Below are positions 23,959 to 33,327 of a stretch of DNA of 64,000 nt, one piece after another; the first letter of the stretch is position 1; every line of letters starts with the position of its first letter. The notes under the pieces were generated by a model. It saw nothing but the letters and a program-made list of their open reading frames with translations. It did not search any database and was not told the origin of the DNA. The position numbers and the translations under genes were made by a program. Origin of the DNA: Paraburkholderia phytofirmans PsJN (GTDB taxonomy: Bacteria; Pseudomonadota; Gammaproteobacteria; Burkholderiales; Burkholderiaceae). Location: contig NC_010681.1 in assembly GCF_000020125.1 (NCBI RefSeq), positions 2,232,001 through 2,296,000 on the forward strand, given 5' to 3'.

Positions 23959-25924
23959 GATCCGTGGACTTGCCGTCTTCGACGCTGTTCAGATCACGCT
24001 CGGCCGGCAAGTCCATCGTCGGATTGGCCGAGAAGAAGTTGTTCGGCTTGAGCATGAAACCGGCGTACTCCACCGGCATCACCGGGAAGTCCTCGGGCTT
24101 GCACACATGCGTGTGGCCGAAGCTGTGCCACAGCACGACATCTTCGTTCTCGATGTTGCGGTTCGCTTCGATATAACGCGGCAGGCCGTCGCCGCCCGAA
24201 TGCTGATTCGGATAATCGCCGCTTGCATAGCGCTCAGCCGGATCGAACGGCGTAACCCACACGTGACGCGTGGCAAAGCCGCCGCGTTGACGCACCTTCG
24301 AACGCTCGTCGGCCAGCATCAGCGGCGAGTCGTTCACGACCAGTTTGTAGCCCGGATTCGCGCCGACGGCATTCTTCACATTCGGGTTGCTGACCTTCCA
24401 GTAACGGCCTGTGCTGCCATTCGCGTTGCGGGCAGCTTCGCTTTCGGTCTTCAACACGCGCTTCGTCGTATCGAACACATTGCCGTACGGATTGTTCTCG
24501 CCCATGGGACGCGGCACGAACTCGTGTTCGGTCACCGTGTTGCGCTCGCCGTCCACCATCATGTGCATGCGAGCGTTGAAGAAGTGCTGGTGCGTCGGGC
24601 CGCCCAGGTTCTCCGTGATCATGCCGCCCCACGGATAGGTGTCGCCATCGGCCACGGCCGACGTTTGCACAATGCCGGTCAATTTGCATTCGAGTTGAAT
24701 CGTGCCGTCCTGGTACAGATACCAGTAGAAGCCGTAATCGTAATTGCCGACCGTGGCGAAGAAGGAGATCACGAGGCGTCGCGAGCGGCGCATTTCGAAT
24801 ACGCCGGTGCGGAATTCATAGTGCTTCCACAGCGTGCCGTAGTCTTCTTCGTGCATGCAGACGGCGTTCTTCATCACGAACGGGTTGCCGAAATCGTCCG
24901 CGGACGGAATGTCGAAATAGCGGATCGTACCGAGGCAATCGCAACCGAGTTCGAGCTGATTTGCCAGTTTGCCCAGCCCGTATTCACCCGCGTCGAACGC
25001 ACTTTTCCAGTAGTGGTTCGTGGTCGGGTCGGAATAGGGCACGCACATTTCCGTGACGCTCGCACGGTAGATGATCGGGCGCGTGCTCTTGCCGTCGTCC
25101 CATGACAGTTGATGCAGCACCAGCCCTTCGCGCGGCGTGAAGCCGACGCGGAAATTCCAGTTCTGCCAGTTCACATGCCAGCCGTCGATCGTGAAGCTCG
25201 GGCCGTCGGGCTGATCGATCGACAGCGGTTTGAGCGTGCTGCGCGGCTCGCCGAGACTTGGTGTGTCGTAGTTGTGCTTGGCGCGTGGAATCGGAATGAT
25301 GCGGCCGTCGTCCACCAGTTCGATCACTTTCTTTTCGAGCAGATCGACCACGGCCATCACGCCTTCGATTGGATGCGCGTAGCCGTTATCCGTCAACGTC
25401 TCGCGGTAGTAGCTCACGCAACGCACGAGACGCCGGCCGTTTTCGTTCTCGCGATCGAAACAGCCCGCCGAGAACGGGTCGACCTGAACGCGTTCCAGAT
25501 CCTTTTCGCTGAGGCCGCGTTTCATGACAGCCACGCGCCAGGCTTCATCGCTCTTGACAATCTGTTCCGCGTTCATGAAGTCGTCGATCATGATGGGCGG
25601 CTGGCCGTACGGCGCCTCGCCGAACGGCATCACACGGCGCGCGGCGATTTTCTTTTCTCTCAGGTCCACCTCGAATTCGATCGTCGCGCCATTCGTACGA
25701 TCGATCGCGAGCACGAAGGCCGTGCGCGAAAAATATTCACCGGTCTTGAATGCCACCACTTCGGCTTTCGGCGGCTCGCGCAATTCGACCATCGGAAAAC
25801 GTGCGTGCGAGTCGAGTTTCTCGGCGGCTTTCACGAGGTCGCACGCGAGCTGCATTTCTGCGCCGCTCAGCGGATCGAGCGGATGAAAGGGGGCGTGGGC
25901 GGCTGTCGTGGCATTCGTGTTCAT
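23939..25924 (-). CDS. tynA: Copper-containing primary-amine oxidase (TPQ)
   Basis: A 661-residue amine oxidase that converts primary amines such as tyramine or phenylethylamine to the aldehyde, ammonia and H2O2. The TPQ precursor Tyr lies in VGNYDYGFYW (consensus N-Y-D/E-Y). The copper ligand pair is HQHFFNARM with a later C-terminal His. The catalytic base region is VYRASVTEMCVPYSD. No signal peptide is seen, so it resembles the cytosolic Arthrobacter-type enzymes and not periplasmic E. coli TynA. The ATG at 25924 (MNTNATTAAHAPFHPLDPL) is chosen, because the longer frame starts inside the promoter region. The AraC-type site at 26044-26069 lies 120 bases upstream. Confidence 0.92.
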   Translation of the reverse strand: MNTNATTAAHAPFHPLDPLSGAEMQLACDLVKAAEKLDSHARFPMVELREPPKAEVVAFKTGEYFSRTAFVLAIDRTNGATIEFEVDLREKKIAARRVMPFGEAPYGQPPIMIDDFMNAEQIVKSDEAWRVAVMKRGLSEKDLERVQVDPFSAGCFDRENENGRRLVRCVSYYRETLTDNGYAHPIEGVMAVVDLLEKKVIELVDDGRIIPIPRAKHNYDTPSLGEPRSTLKPLSIDQPDGPSFTIDGWHVNWQNWNFRVGFTPREGLVLHQLSWDDGKSTRPIIYRASVTEMCVPYSDPTTNHYWKSAFDAGEYGLGKLANQLELGCDCLGTIRYFDIPSADDFGNPFVMKNAVCMHEEDYGTLWKHYEFRTGVFEMRRSRRLVISFFATVGNYDYGFYWYLYQDGTIQLECKLTGIVQTSAVADGDTYPWGGMITENLGGPTHQHFFNARMHMMVDGERNTVTEHEFVPRPMGENNPYGNVFDTTKRVLKTESEAARNANGSTGRYWKVSNPNVKNAVGANPGYKLVVNDSPLMLADERSKVRQRGGFATRHVWVTPFDPAERYASGDYPNQHSGGDGLPRYIEANRNIENEDVVLWHSFGHTHVCKPEDFPVMPVEYAGFMLKPNNFFSANPTMDLPAERDLNSVEDGKSTDHGCCKH

Positions 25925-26043
25925 AAGATTCCCGTAAGGAGTTGCTGGACCGGACAGCGTGCTCGCGAGGTGAACGAGGCGCGGCGAACGCTGAGTCGAT
26001 GGCAAATCGTAGGAACCCAATAATATTTTCGCGCTTGCGTATC

Positions 26044-26069
26044 GCGCCAAATGAACGATAAAGTGCGCC
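26044..26069 (-). promoter_or_regulatory. AraC-type direct-repeat site upstream of tynA
   Basis: Read toward tynA: GGCGCA, then TTATCG in the middle, then ATTTGGCGC. The two GGCGC repeats are 21 bases apart. A TATTAT box follows 18 bases after the site, so the proximal repeat covers the -35 position. It matches 21 of 26 bases with the site at 27226-27251 in the same orientation relative to the gene served. Confidence 0.65.
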
Positions 26070-26122
26070 AGGAGGAATGACTCGAGCCACCATCAGCGCA
26101 GACTGCAGAGGAGACGCTCAGC

Positions 26123-27127
26123 ATGAAAAAAGTCACGCTCAACGGCAGTTTCCCGATGATCCGCGCCGCGGTCATGGGGCCGGTTGTGCGCGCACTCGAC
26201 GCATCGGGCGCGCAATGCGACGGGCTGCTGGAGGAGTTCGGTATGAGCCGCAAGCTCCTGTCGAATCCGTATGAAATCCTGCCGCTTACGCGTTATGTCG
26301 CGGCGTTCGAACGTGCCGCGGAGGTCGTCGGCGAATCCGCGCTCGGCCTGCGTTTAGGCAGTGAAGTGCAATTGACGGAACTCGGGCCTGCAGGTCTGGT
26401 GTTTCTCTCATCACCCACGTTGAACGCGGCCATGCGCAAGTTCGTGCTTGCGCTCGCGTCGTGGCAAAACACCACGACCTGCGAACTGCTGCGCGATGAC
26501 GAATGGCCGATCTGGACCTACCAGATCGCCAGTCCGCAAATCTGGCCGCGCCGGCAAGATGCAGAATACAGTCTCTCGACCATGTGTCACATGGTCCGGC
26601 TCGTGCGCGGCGCAGCGTGGAATCCGGTCGAAGTGCATTTCGAACATGCCGCGCCGGTCGATCTCAAACCGTATGCGCGTATCTTTCGTGTGCCGGTGCG
26701 CTTTCAGCAGCCTTTCAACGGCTTGATTCTGCGGCCGCAAGATCTCGACGCTTCGCTCAAAAGCGCCGACTCGCAAATGGCGCGCATGATGGAGCGCCAC
26801 GCCACCGATCTGATCGCGCGGGATGCGATGCCGCACAGCATTACCGAGCAGGTTCGCGATCTGGTGACGCGGCGGCTCGCGCGCGAAAAACTGATCGTCG
26901 CCGACATTGCAAAGGATCTCGGTCTCTCGCATCGCTCATTGCAGCGGCACCTTGCGCAAGAGGGCACTTCCGTGCGGCAGATCGTGCGAGAGGAGCGGCA
27001 GCGCAGCGTCGAAGGCCTGCTCGAACGGGAAGAACTCACCAATGCGGCGATTGCGCGCGCTGTTGGCTATGCGGATGCCACTGTCCTGTGGCGCGCCACG
27101 CGTAGCTGGAAGAAAAATAACCCGTGA
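26123..27127 (+). CDS. AraC-family regulator of the amine oxidase module
   Basis: A 334-residue regulator with an N-terminal arabinose-binding-like effector domain of the OruR/ArgR type (GPVVRALDASG...LLEEFGMSRKLLSNPYEILPLTRYVAAFE) and a C-terminal AraC double helix-turn-helix (VADIAKDLGLSHRSLQRHLAQEGTSVRQIV, then ITNAAIARAVGYADATVLWRA-like). The protein stops about where the usual TGxTPxxYR tail would begin, so it is slightly short. It is divergent from tynA and next to the permease, the place FeaR has in enterobacterial amine clusters. The role as activator through the sites at 26044 and 27226 is inference. Confidence 0.85.
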   Translation: MKKVTLNGSFPMIRAAVMGPVVRALDASGAQCDGLLEEFGMSRKLLSNPYEILPLTRYVAAFERAAEVVGESALGLRLGSEVQLTELGPAGLVFLSSPTLNAAMRKFVLALASWQNTTTCELLRDDEWPIWTYQIASPQIWPRRQDAEYSLSTMCHMVRLVRGAAWNPVEVHFEHAAPVDLKPYARIFRVPVRFQQPFNGLILRPQDLDASLKSADSQMARMMERHATDLIARDAMPHSITEQVRDLVTRRLAREKLIVADIAKDLGLSHRSLQRHLAQEGTSVRQIVREERQRSVEGLLEREELTNAAIARAVGYADATVLWRATRSWKKNNP

Positions 27128-27225
27128 CGTGCTTGCCTTTTCTTTCAACGCGAAAGTATTGCGCGAGAATAGTTCAGGCTCCTAAATATCCGCTCAAAAC
27201 GGCCGTATTCGGGCTTCCCCGCATT

Positions 27226-27251
27226 GGCGCAAATTATCGAAAATTTGGCGC
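27226..27251 (+). promoter_or_regulatory. AraC-type direct-repeat site upstream of the APC permease
   Basis: GGCGCA, then TTATCG, then ATTTGGCGC, with the GGCGC repeats again 21 bases apart. TATTTT follows 17 bases downstream as a possible -10. It is 138 bases before the permease ATG, close to the 120-base spacing of the twin site before tynA. Confidence 0.65.
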
Positions 27252-27389
27252 GGTTCGCGAAGTCGCTTTATTTTTTAGCTACCTACCATGCGCTCACACC
27301 GAAGCATTGGAGATCGGTCAAGCGAGCGTCTGGATCAGCAGTGCAGGGTTCAGGCGAGTCCCAGACTAGCCAACACAACAGAGGCTGCG

Positions 27390-28841
27390 ATGAGTGAACC
27401 CTATTCTCCGACCGGAGTGGTCGACGCGGAGAACCCCGTGGAATTGAAAGGCAATACGCTGGGCTTATGGCAGATCGTGTTCCTGGTGATTTCGGCGGCC
27501 GCGCCGCTGACGGGCATGCTCGGCGCGGTGCCGCCCGCGATCAGTCTGGGCAACGGCGCGGGCATTCCGGGCGCGTTCGTGATCGCCGGCGTAGTGCTGC
27601 TGATTTTCAGCGTGGGCTTTGCGTCGATGAGCCGGCACGTGGTGCGGGCCGGCGCCTTCTACGCGTACATTACCGCCGGACTTGGGCGGCCGTTGGGCAT
27701 GGCGGGCGCGCTCGTCGCGCTGATGTCGTACACGTTCATCCAGATCGCGCTGTACGGCCTGTTTGGTTTCTTCTGCACGGTGATCCTTTCGCCGCTCCTG
27801 CATACCGCGTTGCCCTGGTACGGGTATTCGCTGATTTGCGTCGCCGTGGTGCAATTCACCGGCATTCGTGGCATCGATCTGAATAGCCGCCTGCTCGGCG
27901 TGCTGATGTGCCTCGAACTGGGCATTCTGCTGGTGCTCGCCATCGCGATCGTCGTGCATGGCGGCGGACCGAACGGGCTCACGCTCGCACCGTTCACGCC
28001 GCAGCATGTGTTCAGCGGCCACCTCGGCATTGCGGTGATGTTCGCGTTTGCCTCGTTCATCGGCTTCGAGGCGACCGCGATCTACGGCAAGGAATGTCGC
28101 GATCCGAAGGTGACAGTGCCGCGCGCTACGTACGTGTCCGTGATGCTGATTCTCGTGTTCTTCGCTTTCGTTACATGGACCATCGTCTGCGCGTATGGCC
28201 TCGCCGATGTGGTCACGGTCGCGACCAAACAGCCAGGCGATTTCTGGTTCATTCAGTCCGCCAAATATCTGGGCAATGCAGTGACGACGGTGATGAGCCT
28301 CCTGCTGCTCAGCAGTATCTTCGCGAGCCTGTTGTCGTTTCATAACACGCTGGTGCGTTATATCCATGCGCTGAGTCTCGAAGGCATCTTGCCGCAGGTC
28401 CTCAACCGTGTGCATGAAAAATATCGTTCGCCGTATGTGGCGAGCTACCTGCAGACGTTTTCCGTGTGCGTGTTGCTCGGCCTCTTTATCGCGGCAGGCA
28501 GCGACGTGTTCAACATTGTGTTCAGCTGGAGTTCGGCGCTTGGCACGATCGGCATTGTGATGTTGCAGGCGGTGACGAGTTTTTCGGTGATCGCGTTCTT
28601 CCGCAAGACGCGCAAGGACACGCGCGTATGGCACTCGTTCGTTGCGCCGCTGGTGGGTGGCCTCGGCCTGTTGTATATCGGCGTGATTCTGGTGCGCAAT
28701 CTCGACGCGCTCAGCGGCTCCGATAGTCCGATCGTCAAATCGTTTCCCTGGATCGTGTTCACGGTGGCGCTGGTCGGCGTGCTGATCGGTCTCATCCTGC
28801 GCAAGAAGCGCCCGGATATCTACGCACGCTTCGGCCAGTAA
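27390..28841 (+). CDS. APC-family amino acid/amine permease
   Basis: A 483-residue permease with about 12 membrane segments and the APC landmarks FLVISAAAPLTGMLGAVPPAISLGNG (TM1), FYAYITAGLGRPLG, and FASFIGFEATAIYGKECRDPKVTVPRA (the conserved TM6-loop region). It starts at the ATG ten bases after GAGG. It is encoded beside the amine oxidase module and carries the same upstream direct-repeat site, so import of an aromatic amine or related amino acid is the likely job. The exact substrate is unknown. The porin gene follows 77 bases later. Confidence 0.88.
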   Translation: MSEPYSPTGVVDAENPVELKGNTLGLWQIVFLVISAAAPLTGMLGAVPPAISLGNGAGIPGAFVIAGVVLLIFSVGFASMSRHVVRAGAFYAYITAGLGRPLGMAGALVALMSYTFIQIALYGLFGFFCTVILSPLLHTALPWYGYSLICVAVVQFTGIRGIDLNSRLLGVLMCLELGILLVLAIAIVVHGGGPNGLTLAPFTPQHVFSGHLGIAVMFAFASFIGFEATAIYGKECRDPKVTVPRATYVSVMLILVFFAFVTWTIVCAYGLADVVTVATKQPGDFWFIQSAKYLGNAVTTVMSLLLLSSIFASLLSFHNTLVRYIHALSLEGILPQVLNRVHEKYRSPYVASYLQTFSVCVLLGLFIAAGSDVFNIVFSWSSALGTIGIVMLQAVTSFSVIAFFRKTRKDTRVWHSFVAPLVGGLGLLYIGVILVRNLDALSGSDSPIVKSFPWIVFTVALVGVLIGLILRKKRPDIYARFGQ

Positions 28842-28918
28842 GACAGAACCGCGCGAACCACGCGAATCGCGCCAACCCGGCGCGACAACCCGCTACCTCA
28901 CTTCTCGACAAGACAATC

Positions 28919-30133
28919 ATGGCAGACACTTTCGTCAAGCGCTCGGCGCTTGCGCTGGCCGCGTTCGGCCTTTCGATGGGCGCGCACGCGCAATCTTCGG
29001 TGACGCTTTACGGCACGGTCGACGCCGGCCTCATCTACACGAGCAATCAGCAGACGACCCTCGCCAACGGCAGCACCAACGGACACGCGAACTATCAACT
29101 CGGAGGCGGCAATCTGGTGCCGTCGCGTTGGGGCTTGATGGGCACGGAAGATATCGGCGGCGGCACGACGGTCAACTTCGCGTTGGAGAACAGCTTTCTG
29201 ATCGGCAGCGGCGCGATGCTGCAATCGAATACGCTGTTCAATCGCAATGCGTGGGTCGGTGTGAACAACGCGACGTATGGCGCGCTAACGTTCGGCCGTC
29301 AATACGATCCGTTCTCGGATTACATGGGTGCGTATGCATCGAGTAACAACTGGGCGACGCTGTACGGCTCGCATTTCGGAGACGTCGATAACTTGAACGA
29401 GGCGTTCAACTTCAACAATTCGATCAAGTACATCAGCCCGAGCTTTGGCGGTTTCACGGTTGGAGGATTGTTCAGCCTTGGCGGCGTAGCGGGCAATTTT
29501 TCGCAGAACAAGGGCTGGGCGTTGGCGGCGAATTACGCGCAGGGGCCATTGTCGTTGAGCGCGGGGTATCTGGAGTTGAATCAGCCGTTGCAAGCGGCGC
29601 TGGGTGGTACGAGCAGCTATATCGGCGACTTCAGTTGCGCGAATGCGGACGCGTCGTACTGTCTGCTGCAGGATGCGAGCAAGGTGCGGATCTTTGGGGC
29701 AGGGGGTTCGTATTCGTTCGGCAAGGCGAACGTGGCGGTGACTTATACGCACACGCGGCTGTCGCAGAGCCAGTACTTTGCGAGCGCGGCACGGCCGGGC
29801 GGCGCCGATGTTTCATTCGATATCGCCGAGTTGAACACCACCTATGCGCTTGCGCCCGATTTGCAGCTTGGGCTGGCCTATATCTTCAACGATGTGAAGC
29901 CGAGCGGAAGCGGCTCGACCCGCGTGCATCAGATCAATCTCGGAGCGGTGTATAGCTTGTCGAAACGGACCGCAGTTTATGCCGTGGCGATTGGGCAGAA
30001 GTCGTCCGGTGCCGGGTTAGGGGTCGACGCGGTGACCGGCGCGAGTGAGAACCTCGCGCAGATTCCGAACGTGGTGAATTCGGATACCGATCGGCAGGTC
30101 TCGGTGGTTGTGGGGTTGCGGCACAACTTTTGA
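28919..30133 (+). CDS. Outer membrane porin, OmpC-like (Burkholderia type)
   Basis: A 404-residue porin with signal peptide (MADTFVKRSALALAAFGLSMGAHA) and mature start QSSVTLYGTVDAGLIYTSN. It has SRWGLMGTEDIGGGTTVNFALENSF and ALTFGRQYDPFSDYMG, and ends VSVVVGLRHNF. It follows the APC permease by 77 bases on the same strand, with no clear terminator between, so it may be co-expressed and serve amine entry. It is a different paralogue from the porin at 13041-14201. Confidence 0.92.
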   Translation: MADTFVKRSALALAAFGLSMGAHAQSSVTLYGTVDAGLIYTSNQQTTLANGSTNGHANYQLGGGNLVPSRWGLMGTEDIGGGTTVNFALENSFLIGSGAMLQSNTLFNRNAWVGVNNATYGALTFGRQYDPFSDYMGAYASSNNWATLYGSHFGDVDNLNEAFNFNNSIKYISPSFGGFTVGGLFSLGGVAGNFSQNKGWALAANYAQGPLSLSAGYLELNQPLQAALGGTSSYIGDFSCANADASYCLLQDASKVRIFGAGGSYSFGKANVAVTYTHTRLSQSQYFASAARPGGADVSFDIAELNTTYALAPDLQLGLAYIFNDVKPSGSGSTRVHQINLGAVYSLSKRTAVYAVAIGQKSSGAGLGVDAVTGASENLAQIPNVVNSDTDRQVSVVVGLRHNF

Positions 30134-30135
30134 AT

Positions 30136-31032
30136 TCACCCTTTGAACGTCGCCTGCTCGAGGATCATATCGTAGAGCGCCTGCGCGGCAGGCGACAACT
30201 GCGCGGTCTTGCGCGCCACGAGCACGAGCGTGCGCGATACGGCCGGCTGCGTGAGTTCGACGATCCGCACCGTCGGATACGCGCCTTTTTGCAATGCAAG
30301 CGCCGGCACCACCGCCGCGCCCACACCCTGCGCGACCAGCCCGACCGCCGTCGAACTGCGCTGCACTTCGTAGAACGAGCGCAGCGCCAGTTGGCTCGGC
30401 TCCAGCGCGACGTCCAGTAACGCGCGGTTGCCGCTCACCTCGCCGGCAAAAATCAGCGGATACGATTGCAACTGCTGCCAGGCGATGCGGCGCCGCTTTG
30501 CCAATGGATGATCCTCGTGGCAAATCAGAACATAGCGGTCTTCCGTGAGCGGCACGCTCGCCAGATCGGGATGATGCTCGCCGGCGATATTGATGCCGAA
30601 TTCGACTTCCCGGCGCAGCACGGCCGCTTCCACCGCGGACGAAGCGTGATCGAGAATCCTGATGCGGTTATGCGGATAACGCGCCGAATACGCCTGCAGG
30701 ATACGCGGCAGATACTGCACGCCGACCGTCGGCACGCAGGCGATGGATACATCGCCGCGGCGCGCCACGCCCGTCTCGCGGATTTCGACCAGCGCATCGG
30801 CAAGTTCGCCGAGCAAGCGGCGCGCTTGCGGTAGAAACCCTTGCCCGATTTCGGTGAGCGTCATGGAGCGCGTGGTCCGTTCGATCAGCGTTACGCCGAG
30901 GTAGGTTTCGAGCTTGCGCAGACGCTGCGTGATGGCCGTTTGCGTGACGTGCAGCGAATCGGCGGCGCTCTGGAAGCTGCCGCGATCCGCGATGGCGACG
31001 AACGCCTGAACGCCGAGCGTGTCGATTTTCAT
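30136..31032 (-). CDS. LysR-type transcriptional regulator
   Basis: A 298-residue LysR protein. The winged helix-turn-helix is at the N-terminus (VQAFVAIADRGSFQSAADSLHVTQTAITQRLRKLE over residues 9-43) and the substrate-binding domain follows (VSIACVPTVGVQYLPRILQAY). It is convergent with the porin, its stop lying two bases from the porin's, and divergent from the methyltransferase gene. Target genes are not evident. The inverted repeat at 31034-31072 just before its start may be its own site. Confidence 0.9.
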   Translation of the reverse strand: MKIDTLGVQAFVAIADRGSFQSAADSLHVTQTAITQRLRKLETYLGVTLIERTTRSMTLTEIGQGFLPQARRLLGELADALVEIRETGVARRGDVSIACVPTVGVQYLPRILQAYSARYPHNRIRILDHASSAVEAAVLRREVEFGINIAGEHHPDLASVPLTEDRYVLICHEDHPLAKRRRIAWQQLQSYPLIFAGEVSGNRALLDVALEPSQLALRSFYEVQRSSTAVGLVAQGVGAAVVPALALQKGAYPTVRIVELTQPAVSRTLVLVARKTAQLSPAAQALYDMILEQATFKG

Positions 31033-31033
31033 C

Positions 31034-31072
31034 AGTAAAATTGAGGAATCGGAGTGATAAATTCATTTTACT
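31034..31072. promoter_or_regulatory. Inverted repeat at the LysR start
   Basis: AGTAAAAT and ATTTTACT, perfect 8-base arms 23 bases apart, lie immediately upstream of the LysR gene and about 105 bases before the divergent methyltransferase gene. This is consistent with an autoregulatory LysR site but has no other support. Confidence 0.35.
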
Positions 31073-31177
31073 CCGCCCGTCGAGCAGCCGAGAATGGACG
31101 GATTGGATCGGTTGAGATGCCGCGCAGTTCAGATCGGCCGTCAGCGATCCGGCCACCTCGAACACAAGGAGTCCCAG

Positions 31178-31954
31178 ATGACGTCGAACAAGGATTGGCA
31201 CGCGAAGCAGTACGTGTTGTTCGAAAGCGAGCGCACGCGTCCGGTCAGGGATCTGCTGGCGGCCGTGCCGCCGACGGACGTGAAGACAGCGGTGGACATC
31301 GGCTGCGGACCCGGCAACTCGACCGAAACACTCGCGGCGCACGTGCCGGGCGCTGCGGTCAGCGGCATGGACAGTTCGCCCGACATGATCGCGGCGGCCC
31401 GCCAGCGTCTGCCGCAATTCCGCTTCGACGTGAGCGACATCGCCACGTGGGACGCACCCGGACCCTACGACCTGATTCTCGCCAACGCGGTGTTGCAGTG
31501 GGTGCCCGACCACGAGCGGCTGTTTCCGTCGCTCGTCGGCAAACTCACGCCGGGCGGCAGCCTCGCGGTGCAGATGCCGGATAACCTCGACGAACCCGCG
31601 CACCGTCTGCTGCGCGAGATTGCCGCCGACGGCCCGTGGGCGCACAAACTCAAAGGCGTCGAGCGCACCATGCGCTACGGCGCACAGTGGTATTACGCCT
31701 TGCTCGAACCGCTGTGCGCGCGGGTCGACGTGTGGCGCACCGTCTACCATCACCCGCTCGCGGGTGGCGCGGACGCGGTGGTCGAATGGTTCAAGGGCAG
31801 CGCGCTGCGGCCGTTCCTCGCCGAACTCGACGACGCGGAGCAAGCCGCTTTCCTCGGGCGGTACCGCGAGGCGATCGCCGCGGCTTATCCGGCGCTCGCC
31901 GACGGCACGGTGCTGCTGCCGTTTCCGCGCCTGTTTATCGTCGCTACCCGCTAG
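31178..31954 (+). CDS. tam: Trans-aconitate 2-methyltransferase
   Basis: A 258-residue SAM-dependent methyltransferase that esterifies trans-aconitate, a spontaneous by-product of cis-aconitate, and so relieves its inhibition of the citric acid cycle. It follows the Tam pattern along its length: YVLFESERTRPVRDLLAAVP, the SAM motif DIGCGPGNSTE, GMDSSPDMI, LILANAVLQWVPDH, VQMPDNLDEP, VDVWRTVYHH and the end LPFPRLFIVATR. It starts at the ATG after AAGGAGTCCCAG. It is probably a single-gene unit with no functional link to its neighbours. Confidence 0.92.
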   Translation: MTSNKDWHAKQYVLFESERTRPVRDLLAAVPPTDVKTAVDIGCGPGNSTETLAAHVPGAAVSGMDSSPDMIAAARQRLPQFRFDVSDIATWDAPGPYDLILANAVLQWVPDHERLFPSLVGKLTPGGSLAVQMPDNLDEPAHRLLREIAADGPWAHKLKGVERTMRYGAQWYYALLEPLCARVDVWRTVYHHPLAGGADAVVEWFKGSALRPFLAELDDAEQAAFLGRYREAIAAAYPALADGTVLLPFPRLFIVATR

Positions 31955-32140
31955 CGGCGCCGGCTCGCGAGCGAGGCGCGGTGCGGCCCGCGAGCGGGTT
32001 GCCGTGCCGCTTTGGCGGCCGCCGCGCCAGGGTACTCAGGAATTGCCGCGCTTGAATTCTGCGTGATATTGTTCTATCGAAGCGGGGGCCGGCGACACGC
32101 CGTCCTCACCGGAACGCAATCCACCGCAGCGAGCGTCGCC

Positions 32141-32506
32141 ATGAGTGATGTACGCCATCATCTGAGTCCACGGGACCGTCTGGAGCTGTTGTGCTGGCTC
32201 ACGTGCGGGAGTCTTGGCGCTTATTACCTGAATGAGGACTGGCCAGACGCGGCGTTCCACGTGCAGGCCGCGCACAAGTGGCTCGACCGCCGGGCGCGGG
32301 AGGCCGACTGGCTGACGGTCGCCAAGCTGAGCGCTACCGCGGTGGAGATCGCACGGCGCCACGCGCAGTTTGTCGAGGCGGACTGGGCGAGAGATGCGGT
32401 CGAGGAGATTCTCGATACCGATGAACTCGATCCTCAGGCCCGGCTCGTTCGGCAGGTCCTTGCCGATTGTCAGACCGCTTTGGCGGATAAGAGGTTGGCG
32501 GATTAG
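32141..32506 (+). CDS. Hypothetical soluble protein
   Basis: A 121-residue protein that I do not recognise. It is predicted mostly alpha-helical, with charged segments (SPRDRLELLCWLTCGSLGAYYLNEDWPDAAFHVQ, then AHKWLDRRAREADWLTVAKLSATAVEIARRHAQ) and no membrane segment or signal peptide. The ATG at 32141 is preferred over an upstream frame extension that lacks conserved-looking sequence. The coding preference for G/C at the third position supports a real gene. It stands alone between tam and the convergent GntR gene. Confidence 0.55.
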   Translation: MSDVRHHLSPRDRLELLCWLTCGSLGAYYLNEDWPDAAFHVQAAHKWLDRRAREADWLTVAKLSATAVEIARRHAQFVEADWARDAVEEILDTDELDPQARLVRQVLADCQTALADKRLAD

Positions 32507-32620
32507 CGTTCTAGCGTTCGCTTGCGCACACACGCCATCAAGTGATTGCCTCGTACTAAAGCGCTTGCAATCTCGTTGCCGCCAGGCCCGCGAATTCGCG
32601 TCGGATTGCCCGTCGCGCGC

Positions 32621-33268
32621 TCACAGGCACTGCTCGCGCAAACACTTCGCCGCATGATTCAGATCGCGCTCGATCGCGCTCCGCACGCCGGCCGCGTCGC
32701 GCGCTTTCGCGGCAGTCAGCAGATCGTCGTGCGCTTCGTTGAGCGTATCGGCGAATAGCGCCTCGCCAAACAGCAGATTTGAAATCGGGCCAACCTGCAG
32801 CCACACGGTTTCGATCAGCTCCAGCAGCAGCGGTGACCCGGCCGCCCGGTACAGAATCAGGTGGAATGCCTCGTTGGCGTCGAGATAGCTTTTGGCGTCG
32901 GCGGTGCGCAACGCCTGCGCCATTTGCGCGTTCAATGTTTCCAGCGTATCGAGATCATGCGCCGTGAGATGCGGCACGCCCAGTTCAGCCGCCTGGCCTT
33001 CGAGGATCAGACGCACGCGCAGCACATCGTCGAACTGTGCCTTCGATAGATGCGGCACCGTCACGCCGCAATTGGGCACGTTGACGAGCGCCGATTCGGC
33101 CGCTAGGCGCTGCAACGCGGAGCGCACCGGCATTTCGCCCACGCCGAGTTCGGCGGCGACGTGGCGGATCTTGATGCGCTCGCCGGGCACGAAGCGCCCG
33201 ATGGTGAGCCACTGCCGCAGCGTGTCGTAGGTCTGGTCCTGCAGCGTGTGATGGCGTGAAGTTTTCAT
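32621..33268 (-). CDS. GntR-family regulator, FCD (FadR-like) type
   Basis: A 215-residue regulator with an N-terminal winged helix (TLRQWLTIGRFVPGERIKIRHVAAELGVGEMPVRSALQRLAAES within residues 15-60) and an all-helical FCD effector domain whose metal-binding His pattern is suggested by DANEAFHLILY and later NEAHDDLL. The ATG at 33268 (MKTSRHHTLQDQTYDTL) is chosen, since the longer open frame runs back into the aminotransferase gene. It ends the minus-strand operon of glutamine synthetase-like protein and class III aminotransferase, so it is probably their local regulator. Confidence 0.88.
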   Translation of the reverse strand: MKTSRHHTLQDQTYDTLRQWLTIGRFVPGERIKIRHVAAELGVGEMPVRSALQRLAAESALVNVPNCGVTVPHLSKAQFDDVLRVRLILEGQAAELGVPHLTAHDLDTLETLNAQMAQALRTADAKSYLDANEAFHLILYRAAGSPLLLELIETVWLQVGPISNLLFGEALFADTLNEAHDDLLTAAKARDAAGVRSAIERDLNHAAKCLREQCL

Positions 33269-33327
33269 AAAGCTCGATGCAAAACCCCGTGGAAAAAGGG
33301 GTAAAAAAGCCGGTGCGTCGGCACCGC

